A stretch of DNA of 64,000 nt, from positions 114,060,666 to 114,124,665 of the forward strand of contig CM056576.1 in assembly GCA_029721435.1 (NCBI GenBank), in the 5' to 3' direction. The translations under genes and the position numbers were made by a program. The DNA is from Gymnothorax reevesii. Lineage: Eukaryota > Chordata > Actinopteri > Anguilliformes > Muraenidae. Of the stretch, positions 34,745 to 46,010 are shown in pieces. Within the stretch, counting starts at the first letter, position 1. Each line of letters opens with the position of its first letter. The notes below the pieces were generated by a model that ran no database searches, was not told where the DNA came from, and saw nothing but the letters and a program-made list of their open reading frames with translations.

Positions 34745-35015
34745 GTCGCACATGATAGTTAGCCATGGGTAGATTTAGCACTGACATTAGGAAATAATTG
34801 TTTTTGCGCAGATTAGTCACAGTGTGGAATAGCTTGCCTGGCAGTGTCGCAGGGGCAGAAACTCTGGGAAGTTTCAAGATCAGGCTTGATTCAGAGCTAG
34901 ATATCTACTCCTTAAGTAGCTAAAGACCTGGGTATGCTTTCCTGACAGGAAAATGGTGAGCCAATTTGGGTTGAATGGCCTGTTCTCACCACTCATGTTA
35001 CGTTGTGTTATGTTA
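34745..35015 (+). mobile_element. CR1/L2-type LINE 3' end fragment
   Basis: On the plus strand the frame reads VTVWNSLPGSVAGAETLGSF then KIRLDSELD, the conserved last coding residues of CR1/L2 LINEs. It is followed by a short 3' UTR with GTTGAATGGCCTGTTCTCA and a tail of ATGTTACGTTGTGTTATGTT, the expected repeat-type end. Only this 5'-truncated piece remains. Confidence 0.75.
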
Positions 35016-35189
35016 GAGTCAAGGGATGGGCGTTGCCACCAACTAACTTTAGCCTATGGCACTAAAGTTTAGCGAATGTTCAATTGTATTTTCTGTATGT
35101 CATTGTCAAGATGCATTGGAATTGCAGTCAGTCTTTTCAGAGTTAACATTACATCTTGCGATAACTCTCCTCTTTCTTACACAAGAGCT

Positions 35190-36362
35190 GGCTATCCTCT
35201 TATGCAAATTTAGAAAAGGACTCGGAGAAAACCTTGAGAAACCTCAAGCCTCTTGGAACAATGTGCTTTGAACTGACGAAAGCAAAATTGAACTTTTTGG
35301 CCACAGCAAAAGAAGGTATGTTTGGAGAAAAAAGGGTGATGCATTTGTAAACTAGAAGAGCACTCAGAGAGCGCAGAACCTCCGCCGCCAGGGGGCAACA
35401 AAGCCAAAAGCACGGCAATTGGAACTCTGGCCCATTGGAAAGACTTGAAATCTTGAACTTTGGAGTATATCTCAGCAGTACTTTGGCCTAGATATGCCAA
35501 AATTTAATCACCTCTTCCTTAACTTAATACCCACCTACCCTGAAATTTTCATCAAAATCCGGCCATTAGTTTTTGAGTTATCTTGTACACAAACAAACAA
35601 ACCAACAAACAAACGGCACCGAGAACATAAACCTTCCCGGCGGAGGTTAAAAAGAACACTTTGCCAACTGTTAAGCAGGGAGGTGGATCCATTATGCTTT
35701 GGGGTTGTGTAGCAGCTGGGGGCACAGGCAATATTGTGCGGGTGGAAGGAAGAATGGATTCCAGCAAATATCAGGACATTCTCGAGGCTAATGTTCTAAG
35801 CTCAGTGCAGAAATTGAAGTTGAAGAGACATTACTGGGTATTCCAGTAAGACAATGACCCGAACCATACCTCAAAATCCACCATGAAGTACCTCCAGGAA
35901 AGATGGATGAAGGTCTTGGAATGGCCATCACAGTCCCCAGATGGAATATCATTGAAAATGCGTGGAGAGACCTCAAACATGCTGTGCATGCAAGAAGGCC
36001 AAAGAACATTTCTGAGCTAGAGGTGTACTGTCAGGAAGAATTGGGAAAAATCCCAAAGACTAGAAGTGAAAAACTCTAAGCTGGCTACAGGAAGCGTTTG
36101 TAAGCTCTTATAGCTGCCCAAGGAGGAGTTACAAAGTACAAGCTGACAGGGTGCCCAATCTTTTGCACAAGGCCTTTTTCCTTGTTTTATTATTTTGAAC
36201 CTATAAAAAGTTAAAAATAAAAATTATTCTTGCTTTAAAATATGATGAAATGTGTCAAGTTTAACTGTGTAGCATTTAGTGTTCAGATTAGCTTTCAATC
36301 GCTTGGAGATTAATCGTCACAGACATTTAAACCAGGGGTGCCCAAATTTTTGCACCCCACTG
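35190..36362 (+). pseudogene. Tc1-like transposase remnant (5' truncated, interrupted)
   Basis: Reads NVL*TDESKIELFGHSKRRY (Trp-to-stop at 35269-35271; first catalytic Asp kept), then after an inserted element [31 protein letters not shown], a stop before [10 protein letters not shown] (second Asp), a frameshift, and [19 protein letters not shown] (Glu kept). The right inverted end finishes ATTTTTGCACCCCACTG beside TA at 36363. The helix-turn-helix N-terminus and left end are missing. It needs at least three repairs to be readable, so it is dead. Confidence 0.85.
35351..35648 (-). mobile_element. Helitron-like or SINE-like insertion inside the Tc1 remnant
   Basis: On the minus strand it starts near AACCTCCGCCGGGAAGGTT (foldable) and ends with a hairpin (GCGCTC-TCT-GAGTGC, one G-U pair), then TCTT and CTAGT. 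The hairpin-CTAGT end is the same type as in the larger Helitron-like family here. It contains TTTG units (35592-35613) and splits the transposase between DAFV and TLPTVK. Confidence 0.55.
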
Positions 36363-36987
36363 TATCATGAAGCTCACTTTGGTAAATTATGGTCCCAAAT
36401 AGAGTAGAATAAAGAATAAAGCCAGAATATGCTTTAGGGGCGCGGCTATCCTCTGGCCGTCGTCAGATACGGTCAGATCCACCCCTAGATCCACCCTTTG
36501 CTCCTCCCGGATCTTCAATTCATGATCTCGTCCAATCACATCCGGTTTCAAAATGAAAAAATGGCTCTGCTCAAATAGCCAAAATTGAGGCTTGCTAAAT
36601 GGTAAGCTGAAACCAATGGGTGAAGTCATGGTTGCTTTGTCCATCTTTTAATGCAGTCTATGGTAAAACAGTCCATTTGAGAATCTAGCAACATTAGGGG
36701 AGCAGTGAAGTTCTAAAATTACGGGCAGTTTGTAAGTTCAGGTTCAACCGCAGACTGCCTGCACAGGATTTATTTACAGTCGACAGGATCAACAATCTAT
36801 ATATAAATGTAACAATGCCCACATATGTTTTTGATAGAAATTGCAGATACTTTTAAATACTTAGATGAGCAGATTTCCATTAGCCAACATTTATGTTATG
36901 TTATTTACTTAAAACAAAAAAAAAAAAAAAACTTGTATCTACTTCAGAAGCACATTTGTGAAAATTACTTTTATAGGCCTTTGTGAG

Positions 36988-37056
36988 ATGTATATATCTT
37001 TTGACCGGTAGTGTGTGTGTGTGAGTATACACACACACACACACACACACATACTA
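36988..37056. repeat. (GT/AC)n microsatellite between Tc1 end sequences
   Basis: CTTTTGACCGGTAGTGTGTG at the left and ATACTACTGGTCAAAAG at the right face each other around an AC run. The left piece is a second, orphan copy of the Tc1 tip. Confidence 0.8.
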
Positions 37057-37908
37057 CTGGTCAAAAGTTTTAGAACACCCAAATATTCCAGTTTTTTCTT
37101 GAAAATTATGCAGTTTAATGTCTCATTGTACTCTGGAATAAAATCATAGACATGATCGAACAAATAAACAGTTGAAGTTAAAAAAGAAATCATGGCATCA
37201 ATTTAGAAACCAAAATTTATTCTTTTGACTCAAAGTAGCCACCTTTGGAGGATATAACAGCTGAACATACTTGTGCCATTCTTTCTACAATGAAAATCAA
37301 ATATTCTTCAGAGAGCACTTCCCAACTCTGTTGCAAAAGTTCCCAAAAATATGTGATATTTGTAGGTTGCTTTGCTTTCACTCTTCTGTTCAATTCATCC
37401 CATTCCATCTCAATAGGGTTAAGTCTGAGGACTGTGCTGGCCACTCCATGTTTTCAAGCTTACCATCTTGTTATTTTTTCCTAAGGCAGTGCTGGCAGAG
37501 CTGCGACTTATGTTTTGGGTCATTATTTTGCTGTGGGATGAACCGCTGACCTACTAGGCGCATACCAGAGGGTACTGCATGGCGCTGCAGAATGCTGTAG
37601 TAACCGTTTTGGTTCAGGGTGCCTTTCACTCTGTACAAGTCACCGACCCTGAATCCAACAAAACAGCCCCAGAGCATCATGCCTCCTCCTCCATATTTCA
37701 CAGTTGATGTCACACACTGAGGAACCATCCTTTCACCTACTCGACGGCATACAAAAAACCTGGGTAACCTTACCTTTTGTTTAAAACTTCTGGCAGTTCA
37801 CCACATACCTTTGTATCATTTCAAGCTATTCATTGGACAATAAATGCATAATTTTGAATAAGAAACTGGAAAAATTTGGGTATTCTAACACTTTTGACTG
37901 GTTCTTAC
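37054..37908 (-). mobile_element. Internally deleted Tc1-like element
   Basis: Inverted ends share CTGGTCAAAAG-TTTTAGAACACCC and CAGTTTTTTC/CTGGAAAAA. The minus strand keeps the second half of the transposase: STVKYGGGGMMLWGCF, then FIPQQNNDPKHKSQLC, then LNPIEMEWDELNRRVKAKQP. The second catalytic Asp (QQDNDPKH) is Asn here. The N-terminal DNA-binding half and first Asp are deleted, so the right inverted end follows directly. Confidence 0.85.
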
Positions 37909-37917
37909 ATTACTTTG

Positions 37918-37920
<3 letters not shown>

Positions 37921-37962
<42 letters not shown>
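37921..37962. repeat. (AT)n microsatellite
   Basis: An uninterrupted TA run next to the right end of the Tc1 element. TA is also the Tc1 target, so its boundary is blurred. Confidence 0.9.
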
Positions 37963-38408
37963 AATAAATATTCTTGAATGAAGTCAAATTTGTATTTGTG
38001 GGGTCATTTACATATAAATCCAAAAATACCTCCGTGAATTCCTCTGTGTTTATTCATTCCTGATAATACTAATCTAACCCCATAAATAAACGCTTAGTGC
38101 GTGATATTCCTGGCCGACGATTCATAGCAAGCACTTTCATAGCGAACTCAGCAGCAATTCGAAACTGAATTGAGTTGAACGACAGTCATGATATCCGCGC
38201 TCTTCACACGGATCGCATAGAGTAACAAGAGAAGCTCCATCAATGGCACCTGGCCCTACATACTGAAACTTAGCGAAATGCATACAACGAAGAAGGTCGC
38301 TCTCTTAACAGTTGAGGGCAGCAATATTTGAAATCGATGCAGCAGCAAACCCAAAGGTAGTGAAAATAAGGTGCAAAAAAAAAAAAAAAAACCGCTTCGA
38401 CAGCTTAC

Positions 38409-38590
38409 CTCAGCCACCACATGTATCCATACTCATACGGGAAAAAACTATTGGGGTCATCGCAGCAGTATTTGATGTCATTAAATCCACAACAAAATAT
38501 CGCCTTGGCATCGCTCTCTGGTTTAGGGCATGTAAACCCGTTCACGAGGAGTTTCTCAGAGCTGTAGTAGCTCGTGCAGTCAGCGCTCAT
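38409..38590 (-). CDS. shisal2a: shisal2a coding exon 1 (Shisa-like 2A membrane protein)
   Basis: This exon encodes residues 1-60 plus two bases of codon 61. It starts MSADCTSYYSSEK and carries the cysteine-rich Shisa-like signature FCCGFNDIKYCCDD (residues 32-45), then FFPYEYGYMWWL just before the membrane segment. SHISAL2A (FAM159A) is a small single-pass membrane protein of poorly known function; related Shisa proteins bind membrane receptors. The frame stays open upstream and contains earlier methionines (as far as 38791), but I chose the ATG at 38590-38588 because family members begin a few residues before the first conserved cysteine. The exon ends CTGAG|GTAAGC, a good donor in phase 2 that fits the exon 2 acceptor exactly. 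Family assignment rests on my knowledge of the vertebrate protein, not on a search. Confidence 0.93.
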
Positions 38591-38810
38591 TCTGGACTGA
38601 GCAGAATACAGTATGAAGGCTTGATATTTCTGAGGGGAGCGCCAGGGTTCACACTTGGACAATAAGCGAATATACTTTTTAAACGCAGTGATGTGAATAC
38701 GTGTTGATTCTGGAATTCCCCATGGTCTCTGGACAAGACGTCGTGTATTAACTTCAGGGCTGTCAGCAGTGTCATTGGCCGGCAGCATCAAGATGAGCGT
38801 GTTAATTTGT

Positions 38811-38871
<61 letters not shown>
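38811..38871. repeat. (CT)n microsatellite upstream of shisal2a
   Basis: About 30 uninterrupted CT units, reading as GA on the coding strand, roughly 220 bases upstream of the shisal2a ATG. GA repeats can act as GAGA-type promoter elements, but that role is only inferred from position here. Confidence 0.95.
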
Positions 38872-38872
<1 letters not shown>

Positions 38873-38879
38873 CTCACAC

Positions 38880-39640
38880 TATAAAATAATTTGACTAATT
38901 TCATATGAATATTTCTTCAGAATAATCGTATATTTTCATTGCAGGTTTGCCGATTAGGTGCCACAGCCTACTTAGTTTTAGTCGATGCTTTATCTATAAA
39001 ATCACTGATAAAATGCATAAATTGTGTTCCTGTGAGAACCGCATGAGAAAACAAAAGTAGGCTAAATAGCAAAAAAAAAAAAAAAAAAAAAAAGGTGATC
39101 AGATGTATCTTTTCAACGAATTGCTCTTCATTTTTCTCTGTGGTGTGAGACCATCATTTCTAGGATGAATAATCAGGAGAAGACCGTAATTTGTAACACA
39201 GTTTGTGAATTTGTCGCGCGTGAATTTGTTGCCAAACTAAATATTTTCTTTCTGTTTTTGTGGTGGACAGCTGCATATCATACCTGCAGTAATTGTATGA
39301 GCAGATATGCCTACAATTGTGAAAACGATTTTCTTTATAAAAAGTCAAAATAAATAAATAAATAAAAAGTAAAAAAAAAAAAAAATGTTCATGGATGATT
39401 AATTTTGTTATGAGGAAGGTAACAGTAAGAAGCAACACTGGAATTCAATCTCGCAACACCGATTTGCTATGATGGGAATATTTCTTAATTTTTTCAACTT
39501 AAGTTATTCATTTTGTTTTAAAGCAAATTTTTACTGAACGTGAATGTCAGATCCAGTCATAGGTCTACAGCCAATCGGCAACACATGGGCTACAGGTTGA
39601 AATAGACAAAATCAGATTGAGCTGGCAATACCCACTATCC
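38880..39640. other. Upstream region of shisal2a, no gene seen
   Basis: AT-rich DNA with poly(A) tracts near 39070 and 39372. I see no clear TATA box, exon or transposon end here; the transcription start of shisal2a could lie in or before this stretch. Confidence 0.5.
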
Positions 39641-39644
39641 ATTG

Positions 39645-39660
39645 CGCGTGACGTCACGCG
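39645..39660. promoter_or_regulatory. Perfect 16-base palindrome with a CRE core
   Basis: CGCGTGACGTCACGCG holds TGACGTCA, the full cAMP response element, followed 20 bases later by GTATAAAC, a TATA-like box, and GATGGCAG. It looks like a promoter on the plus strand, perhaps of a lost gene or element; the Tc1 nest begins 130 bases downstream. Confidence 0.45.
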
Positions 39661-40170
39661 TTTTCGGCTGGGAGTATAAACTCCGCCATATCGGGGGCCA
39701 AGATGGCAGAGCTCTAAAGGCAACAGTGCGAATCTCACCGTCAGACAACTTCGAGGGTTAGTGGTATAACAACCTTAATATATGGATTTTAACTACAACC
39801 CCAATTACAAAATAGTTGGGACAAAGTGTAAATTGTGAATAAAATCAAAACGCAATTACTTTCAAATCACACCAGCCGGTATTTTATTCACAAGGGAACA
39901 GAGATAGCAAATGTTCAAACTGGGAAATTTTACAATTTTGTCCTCAAAATTAGCTCAATTCAAATTTGTTGGCTGCTACAGGTCTCAAAAAAGCTGGGCC
40001 AGGGGCCTGTTCACTATGTTGGAGCAACCCCCTCTTCTTTTTAACACAGAGTGGAGACGTCTGGGCATTGAGGAGACACGTTTCTTGAGTTTAGCCATTG
40101 GAATTTGATCCCACTCTTGTTTAATACAGGCTTCCAGCTGCTGCAGGGTTTTTGGTCTCCTTTTTTACGG

Positions 40171-42322
40171 CAGGCCCGGCGCCAGAACAGGGAATTTGGG
40201 GGACACAGACACGTTCCTTTATGACAATTAGGATAGGCCTGGCTAGTTCTCAATCATTTTCCTTTACTGACCCATTTCCAATGATCCTAATTGGCAACTG
40301 AAGACACGCAGTCTCTCCATATGTGATCTAACAGCAACAAAATCATGGGGTAAATTCGGTAGAACTGAAAATTGGGGTGGACAAAACATCCATTTGAAGC
40401 AATTTTTAGTCCTGACCTGTTCTCAGTCATTTTCATGATTAACAAAAGGTTCACTCCGAGAGCACTCTACACTTAAAAGGTGTTGCTTATTCTCCCTGAT
40501 TAGGTAGGACAACAATCATTCATCTGGATGAGCATTTGCTGAATTTGAATCAATGTTTTTCAAAATTGCATACCTGTGCAAATGGCTTGAGCCGCATGCT
40601 TTTTATAGCCTATTTCAATGGCGAGCCACTTTTTTCAATCAATACCGAGAGTAATTTTGAATAAAGTTGATTTAAATTAAGCAAATACTCATCCAGATGA
40701 ATGATTGTTGTCTTACCTAATCAAGGAGAACACGCAACACATGTTAAGTGTGTAGTGCTCTCGGAGTGAACCTTTTGCTAATTAGGAAAATGACTGGGAA
40801 CATGTCAGGACTAGTAATTGTTTAAAATAAATGATTTGACCACTCCAATTCTCTGTTATACTGAATTTACACCATTATTTCATCGCTGTTAGTTCGCATA
40901 TGGAGAGAAACTGTTGTGATTCTGCCGTTTTCCGTTCTGCCTTGACCATGCTCATGCCTTGCTTATTCTGACTGCCTTTTTTGTTTTTTTTTTTATATTT
41001 GCTATGCCTGCCCATTCTTTGTATGTGTATTTGTGATTTGGTCATTTTGATTAGTTTATGTATTGTCTTAGTTTTTAATTTTCCATATTTTGCATTTTGC
41101 CTTAGTCAAATTCCGGTTCATGTTTTCCATTATGCATTCTATTTGTCTCCCCCGTCTGGTCTCTTCTCTTGTCATTGCTCACAGCCCCAGTCCTGCTTGT
41201 TACTCTTCGGGTGATTTATTGGATTCTGGATTTCAGTCTTCCTTCCGATCTTGCTTGCTTACTTCACCTTTCTTTTCTATCTTACTAACAGTACTAACAG
41301 TTTGTTATTTTCTCTAGAAGCTACTAACCATGACTAACCTTGTATATAATACTAACTTACTAACGAGCACTAAGGATTTGTATAGTTTCACTTACTAATT
41401 GATTAACAAGCTCTCAGCACTCGCCCTGTTCTAGTTTCCGCCTCTTGTCTCTCCCCGATTACCTTTGCTGCATTTTCTGTGGAAGCTCCAGGTCTTATCA
41501 CGCTGTCCTGCCTTAAGTATCTATGCACGTTAGAACTCCTTAACTGGAGCTGTTTATCTTTGTATAGGTTTGTCCCGTGATCCCTGTCCACGTTTTTGGC
41601 TTCTGTCAAACTCCATGTGATCAGGTTCTCCCTCATGTGTTGCTCCTTTGTAATCAGTCTGACTGTTTGCACCTGTGTCCCTTACCATGTGATCTCCCCA
41701 GAAGTGTATATTAGGTGTCTTCTCACAGCCAGTCTCTGTCAGATCGTTTTCCTAGTCTTCTCGTGCCACGTTTCTTTTCGCCTTGATTACTCAGTGTTTA
41801 TCTTTCTGACTGGACCGCCCGACTTTATGATTTTTGCCTTTGTGATTTTGGATTATTGTTGCATCTGTGAGTTTTGACCTTTTTCTGCCTGACCACGAGA
41901 TCTGTTTGCTGCCCTGGTTACGATTCAGATTATGCCCATTGGATTCTGGTTTTGCTTCTTTGACATTCCTGGACCTGTGAACCAGACCCATTTCTGTCCG
42001 ACTACGATTATTGTGATTGCTGCCCTGGTTTTTGATTCTATTTTTGTCCAACTGGATTTTGATTTTTAGAGTGTGGACTTAGTACTTTTGCCTTCTGCCC
42101 TGTGGGGGTTCCTCCCCCTTTATTAATAAAGCAAGTTCCACTGCATTGCCTGGTTCTCGCGACTGGTTCCTGATCGCATCATTACAGAAACTGTGTCTTC
42201 ATTTGTCGATTACAATAATTGGAAAATGCAAGAAAATGATTGCGAACTAGCCAGGACTATCCTAATTGTCATAAAGGGACGTGTCTGTGCCACCCCAATT
42301 CCCTGTTCTGGTGCTGGGCCTG
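40171..42322. mobile_element. hAT-type foldback element, middle layer
   Basis: Ends CAGGCCCGGCGCCAGAACAG and CAGGCCCAGCACCAGAACAG (inverse), with long inverted arms (CAATTAGGATAGGCCTGGCT / AGCCAGGACTATCCTAATTG). Flanks TTTTACGG and TTTGACGG are an 8-base duplication (7 of 8), lying within what is one continuous stretch of transposase in the related copy at 57.8 kb. No transposase of its own. Related fragments lie at 16.5 and 31.1 kb. Confidence 0.88.
40912..42186 (+). mobile_element. Solo LTR, copy B, inner layer
   Basis: Starts TGTTGTGATTCTGCCG, ends GATCGCATCATTACA, 1275 bases, flanked by a perfect 5-base duplication GAAAC (40907-40911 and 42187-42191). It contains a AATAAAG signal near 42124 and the family end CTGGTTCTCGCGACTGGTTC. 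It is the best-preserved of four copies and sets the family limits. Confidence 0.92.
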
Positions 42323-43112
42323 TTTGACGGACTTGTCATTTGATTATGTGCCGAATGTTCTCAATCGGTGAAAGATCAGGACTGTTGGCAGGCCAGTTCA
42401 GCACACGGACTCTTATACTACAAAGCCATGCTGTTACAACAGCCACAGTATGTGGTTTTGCATTGTGCTGCTGAAATACACAAGGCTTTCCTTGGAATAG
42501 ATGCCGTCTAGAGGGGAGCATATGTTGCTCTAAGACCTTTATATACCTTTCAGCATTCATGGTGCTCTTTTAAAACATGCAATTGTCCCACACCATATGC
42601 ACTAATGCATCCCCATACTATCAGAGATGCTGGCTTTTGAACTGAACGCTGATAACAGGAGGGGTGGTCTTCCTCCTCTTTAGCACGGAGGACACGACAC
42701 CCATCATTTCCAAAAAGAATGTCAAATTTCGACTCATCTGACCACAGGACATTTTGCCACTTTCTACAATCCACTTTAAATGAGCCTTGGCCCACAGAAC
42801 ACAGCAGCACTTCTGGATCACGCTCAACAATGGCTTCCTTTTTGCATGATGGAGTTTTAGGTGGCATCTGTTGACACGGCGTACTGTGATTACAGACAGT
42901 GGTTTGTTGAAGTATTCCTGAGCCTATATAGTAAAGTCAATGACAGAATCATGCCGGTGAGTGATGCAGTGGCGCCTGAGGGCCCGAAGATCACAGGCAT
43001 CCAGTAAAGGTCTTCGGCCTTGTCCCTTCCGCCCAGAGATTTCACCAGTTTCTCTGAATCTTTTGATGATGTTATGCACTGTTGATGATGAGACCTTCAA
43101 AGCCTTTGCCAT
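42323..43112 (-). pseudogene. Tc1-like transposase, main part
   Basis: N-terminal helix-turn-helix: MAKALKVSSSTVHNIIKRF and GRKGQGRRPLLDACD. Then, after a frame break, [14 protein letters not shown] (first Asp kept), [14 protein letters not shown], and in a third frame VFQQHNAKPHTV, where the second catalytic Asp is His. NSPDLSPIENIRHIIK keeps the Glu. The C-terminal piece continues beyond the hAT insertion at about 40005-40165 (LEACIKQEWDQIPMAKLKK). Frameshifts plus the lost Asp make it inactive. Confidence 0.88.
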
Positions 43113-43533
43113 TTGACATTGAGGAACATTTTAAAGCATTCCACAATTTTTTTTTACGTAAGCCTTCACAGGTTAGAGAGCCTCTGGCCATCTTTACTTC
43201 TGAGAGAGACAGCCTCTCTAAGATATCTCTTTCATAGCCAATGTTACACACCTGATGCCAGATGCAACTTAATTACTTGCAAAATGTTCTTTCAGCTAAT
43301 TCTTTTATATATTAATTTCTTTTTCGGTCCTTTTTTGCCGGTGTCCCAACTTGAGACCTGTTGCAACCAGAAAATTTGAAATAAGCTCATTTTGTGGATA
43401 AAAATGTAAAATGTCTCTGTTCCAACATTTGAAATATTATGCATGTTCTCTTGTAAAGAACATCTGAGAGTCATTGCATTTTTATTTTATTCACAATTTA
43501 CACCTCGTCCCAAGTATTTCGGAATAGGGGTTG

Positions 43534-45500
43534 TAATTAAATGACCTAACACACTTTTTATCATTAATTTCGGCATAATTTTTAATGGAAAAAGGAATAT
43601 TTTGGGAAAACGCTACGGCCAAATTTTCGTATGAAACTCTGTTAGGTGTCGCCCTGAGGGTGAGGGGTTTTTTTTTTCCCTTGTTTTTTTGTCCTTTTTT
43701 AAAACTATTTTTATGAAGAAAAAAAAAACAAAAAACAAATGCACAACCATTACTCCAGTGTTAAAAGGGACAGAAAAACAGGAGGCCAAATACCAATTAA
43801 ATAATTGGCGATGACACCAATTTCGCCTAAGTTCAGCCAGAGGAAAAAAACTGCATTTATGAAATTAAGTGCTGAAGAGGATGCACACAGGCTAAAATGC
43901 GGTCCAGGACCAAATGCTGCCACAGGAAATTACCGTTGCCCAAGTTTACTTAGGATGTTTCACCCGCTCAATTCTTTACTCCCAGAAACAGTCACCCCCG
44001 TATCGCTACCCCAGTAAAAATCACACTGCACCGAACAGCCCATAAAACATCAATAAAATCCATGTACTCGCAACAAAGCACTTAAAACAAAATTATAAAA
44101 ATGGTCAAACACGGCTGGGAAGAGGCATGAAATGTTAAAGTCTCTCCGTGCTTTCTCGCTTGAGAGAAAAAATTACTCAAGTCCCGGCATACGCTCCACT
44201 CGCCACTGTCTTTGCTTGCTTCTAATACAAGCCTGGCATTGCACTCCGTTCTCCGCCACTCAAACGGTTGCTCCTTATCCGCGTCCTGGAACGAGCTTCC
44301 TGCCTGGTTGCCGGCTCTGCTTGCCACTGGACCCACGGTCCGCATCTTCCGCGTGCGGTGCCGCTTTGTAAGTCCAAAAAGTCTCTCCAAACACCTCGTA
44401 CCTCATCCCCTCCTCTCTCACACTTGCCAAAACACTCTTTTAAAAGACACAGTGTTTAGCCTCCAAAAATACTGAGCTGTGGGGGGGGGCGTGGTGCATT
44501 TAACTCAGCTGTTCCCAATCGCCTTCGTTTGCCCAGTCCCAACAATTCAATTAATCCCCACACACGAAAAACCATTCAAATGCTCCTGAAAATATCACAA
44601 CAATCAAAAACTTGCAGATTAGTGATAATATACCAATCTCAAAAAGTGTCACAATTAAAACATGCAAACAACCATGGGGCAAGGTAAACGGAACACAGCT
44701 CTAAAAATAATTATCCCACTTTGACATAGGTAGCATGGAGCTTTGAGTAATTCTGATGGGCACGGAGTCAAGCTTGGTAACTATAGTAGCCGCTTCTCGA
44801 GCTTGAATCACCTGAGTGCTCTTGGATGTCATCTGATTTGCCATCACATGATTGCTCGATTGATATGCTAGTTTACTTAAGCTCGCTTTCTGAGCAGAGG
44901 CTCTGCAGCATGTACGCTTAACATCCCTCCTCCTCCCCAGCTCCTCCTGTCATTTGTAGCATCCTGTAATCCTGTTCTTTCATGTCTAACTGTCACACAT
45001 AACAATGTCTCTTCTGTCTGAGGTCATTGTTGCTTTTGGCTCTGTTCTATGGACAGGGGGGTTAATAGCAGCTCCCTGCCTTCGGTTCCACGCTGGACGG
45101 GCAGGGATCTCTCCAACAGAGCCATACCGCCAAACTCAATGTATGCTTCTATGTTTTAATAAATGTTCTCTTTGACAAAGTGTCCCATCAGAAATGCTAT
45201 CTGAAACCAGTGGAGGGGAAAAACTACCGACGGACACAAGCTGATGTGAGTGACTCTAAAACTCCCATGGATCTGACTGTACCAGGTATGGAAAACATGG
45301 TGAGTAATGAAGTTAATCCAGATGGCACAATTACTCTCCCTTGAAACCAGTTTCTAAGTAGAAAAAAAAGCGCGAAAACAATGCAAGCCCTATCGATAAA
45401 AGCAGCAGCGGCAGCACAGACATTTTAGCAGCAATTCAGGATCTTTCCATGACGACACGTTTCGTAAGATTTCCATGGTAGAAATGACAACAGCTACAAC
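43534..45500. other. No gene recognised
   Basis: Includes T and A runs (43670-43735) and a GC-richer block at 44100-44500 with a 102-codon minus-strand open frame of unusual composition. It could be an LTR or transposon promoter region, but I cannot find defining ends. Confidence 0.35.
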
Positions 45501-45519
45501 TTCTAAACAGATCGACAAA

Positions 45520-45765
45520 CTTCTTCTACAGTAGAGCAACTTGTTATGGAAGTCAATCGACAAAGAAATCCTAAAGTGCAGGGAGTCAGAAATTGAAAAC
45601 TTGAAAAAAGAAAACCAAATTCTGAGGGCAGGAATTGCTGAATGCAAACGATACAGTTGGAGGTGGGCTTTGAAACTACACGGACTGAAAGAGGAGGCCA
45701 ACGACGCGTTGAGAAAGGTGGTGATTAATATTTTTGGAAACGTTGCCCGCAGGCTTCACAAGTGA
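45520..45765 (+). pseudogene. Tx1/L1-type LINE ORF1 fragment
   Basis: The frame has a coiled-coil stretch (ESEIENLKKENQILRAGIAE) leading into CKRYSWRWALKLHGLKEEA and LRKVVINIFGNVA. Coiled coil followed by a (K/R)YS-x-RW-x-LK-x-HGLKE motif is the start of the RNA-binding domain of Tx1/L1 ORF1 proteins in fish. The frame stops soon after, and no ORF2 follows, so it is a short fragment. Confidence 0.6.
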
Positions 45766-45944
45766 ATATGAGTATTGGCATTTGACTTTTGAATTTAAGG
45801 GGTTTGGATTCAGTGTCCCGTTGCGAATCATTGAGTAATTAGAAAGGATCTGTCATTTGGCCTAAATGGCATTTGTTTCCTTTAAAGGGTAAGTAAAAGT
45901 TAATTGAATTAATTTAATTTAGTGGCATTTCCTTTACGTTAAAG

Positions 45945-46010
45945 GAGTGATTCACTGTGCCTTATAATCCGATTCACTCTACCCCAGTACTGAGGCACAG
46001 TGAATCACTC
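45945..46010. repeat. Perfect 18-base hairpin
   Basis: GAGTGATTCACTGTGCCT (45945-45962) and its exact inverse AGGCACAGTGAATCACTC (45993-46010) around a 30-base loop. The word TGATTCACTGTGCC returns near 46170. Confidence 0.9.

Larger units (their letters stand above)
39796..43533 (-). mobile_element. Tc1-like transposon, outer layer of a three-layer nest
   Basis: Ends CAACCCCAATTACAAAATAG (39796) and CAACCCCTATTCCGAAATAC (inverse, 43533), both next to TA, followed by GTGTAAATTGTGAATAAAA in both arms. The body is a Tc1 transposase on the minus strand, cut by a hAT foldback element at 40171-42322 that itself holds a solo LTR. Without the insertions it is about 1.6 kb, the normal Tc1 length. 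Confidence 0.9.

Noticed and set aside
38405..38791. A longer start for shisal2a exon 1 at 38791
   Set aside because: The 67 extra residues have no family counterpart. The conserved start lies at 38590, and the upstream open stretch is probably 5' UTR.
44082..44390. A 102-codon minus-strand open frame in GC-richer DNA
   Set aside because: Composition is unusual, but there is no recognisable domain, splice site or family match; left unassigned.
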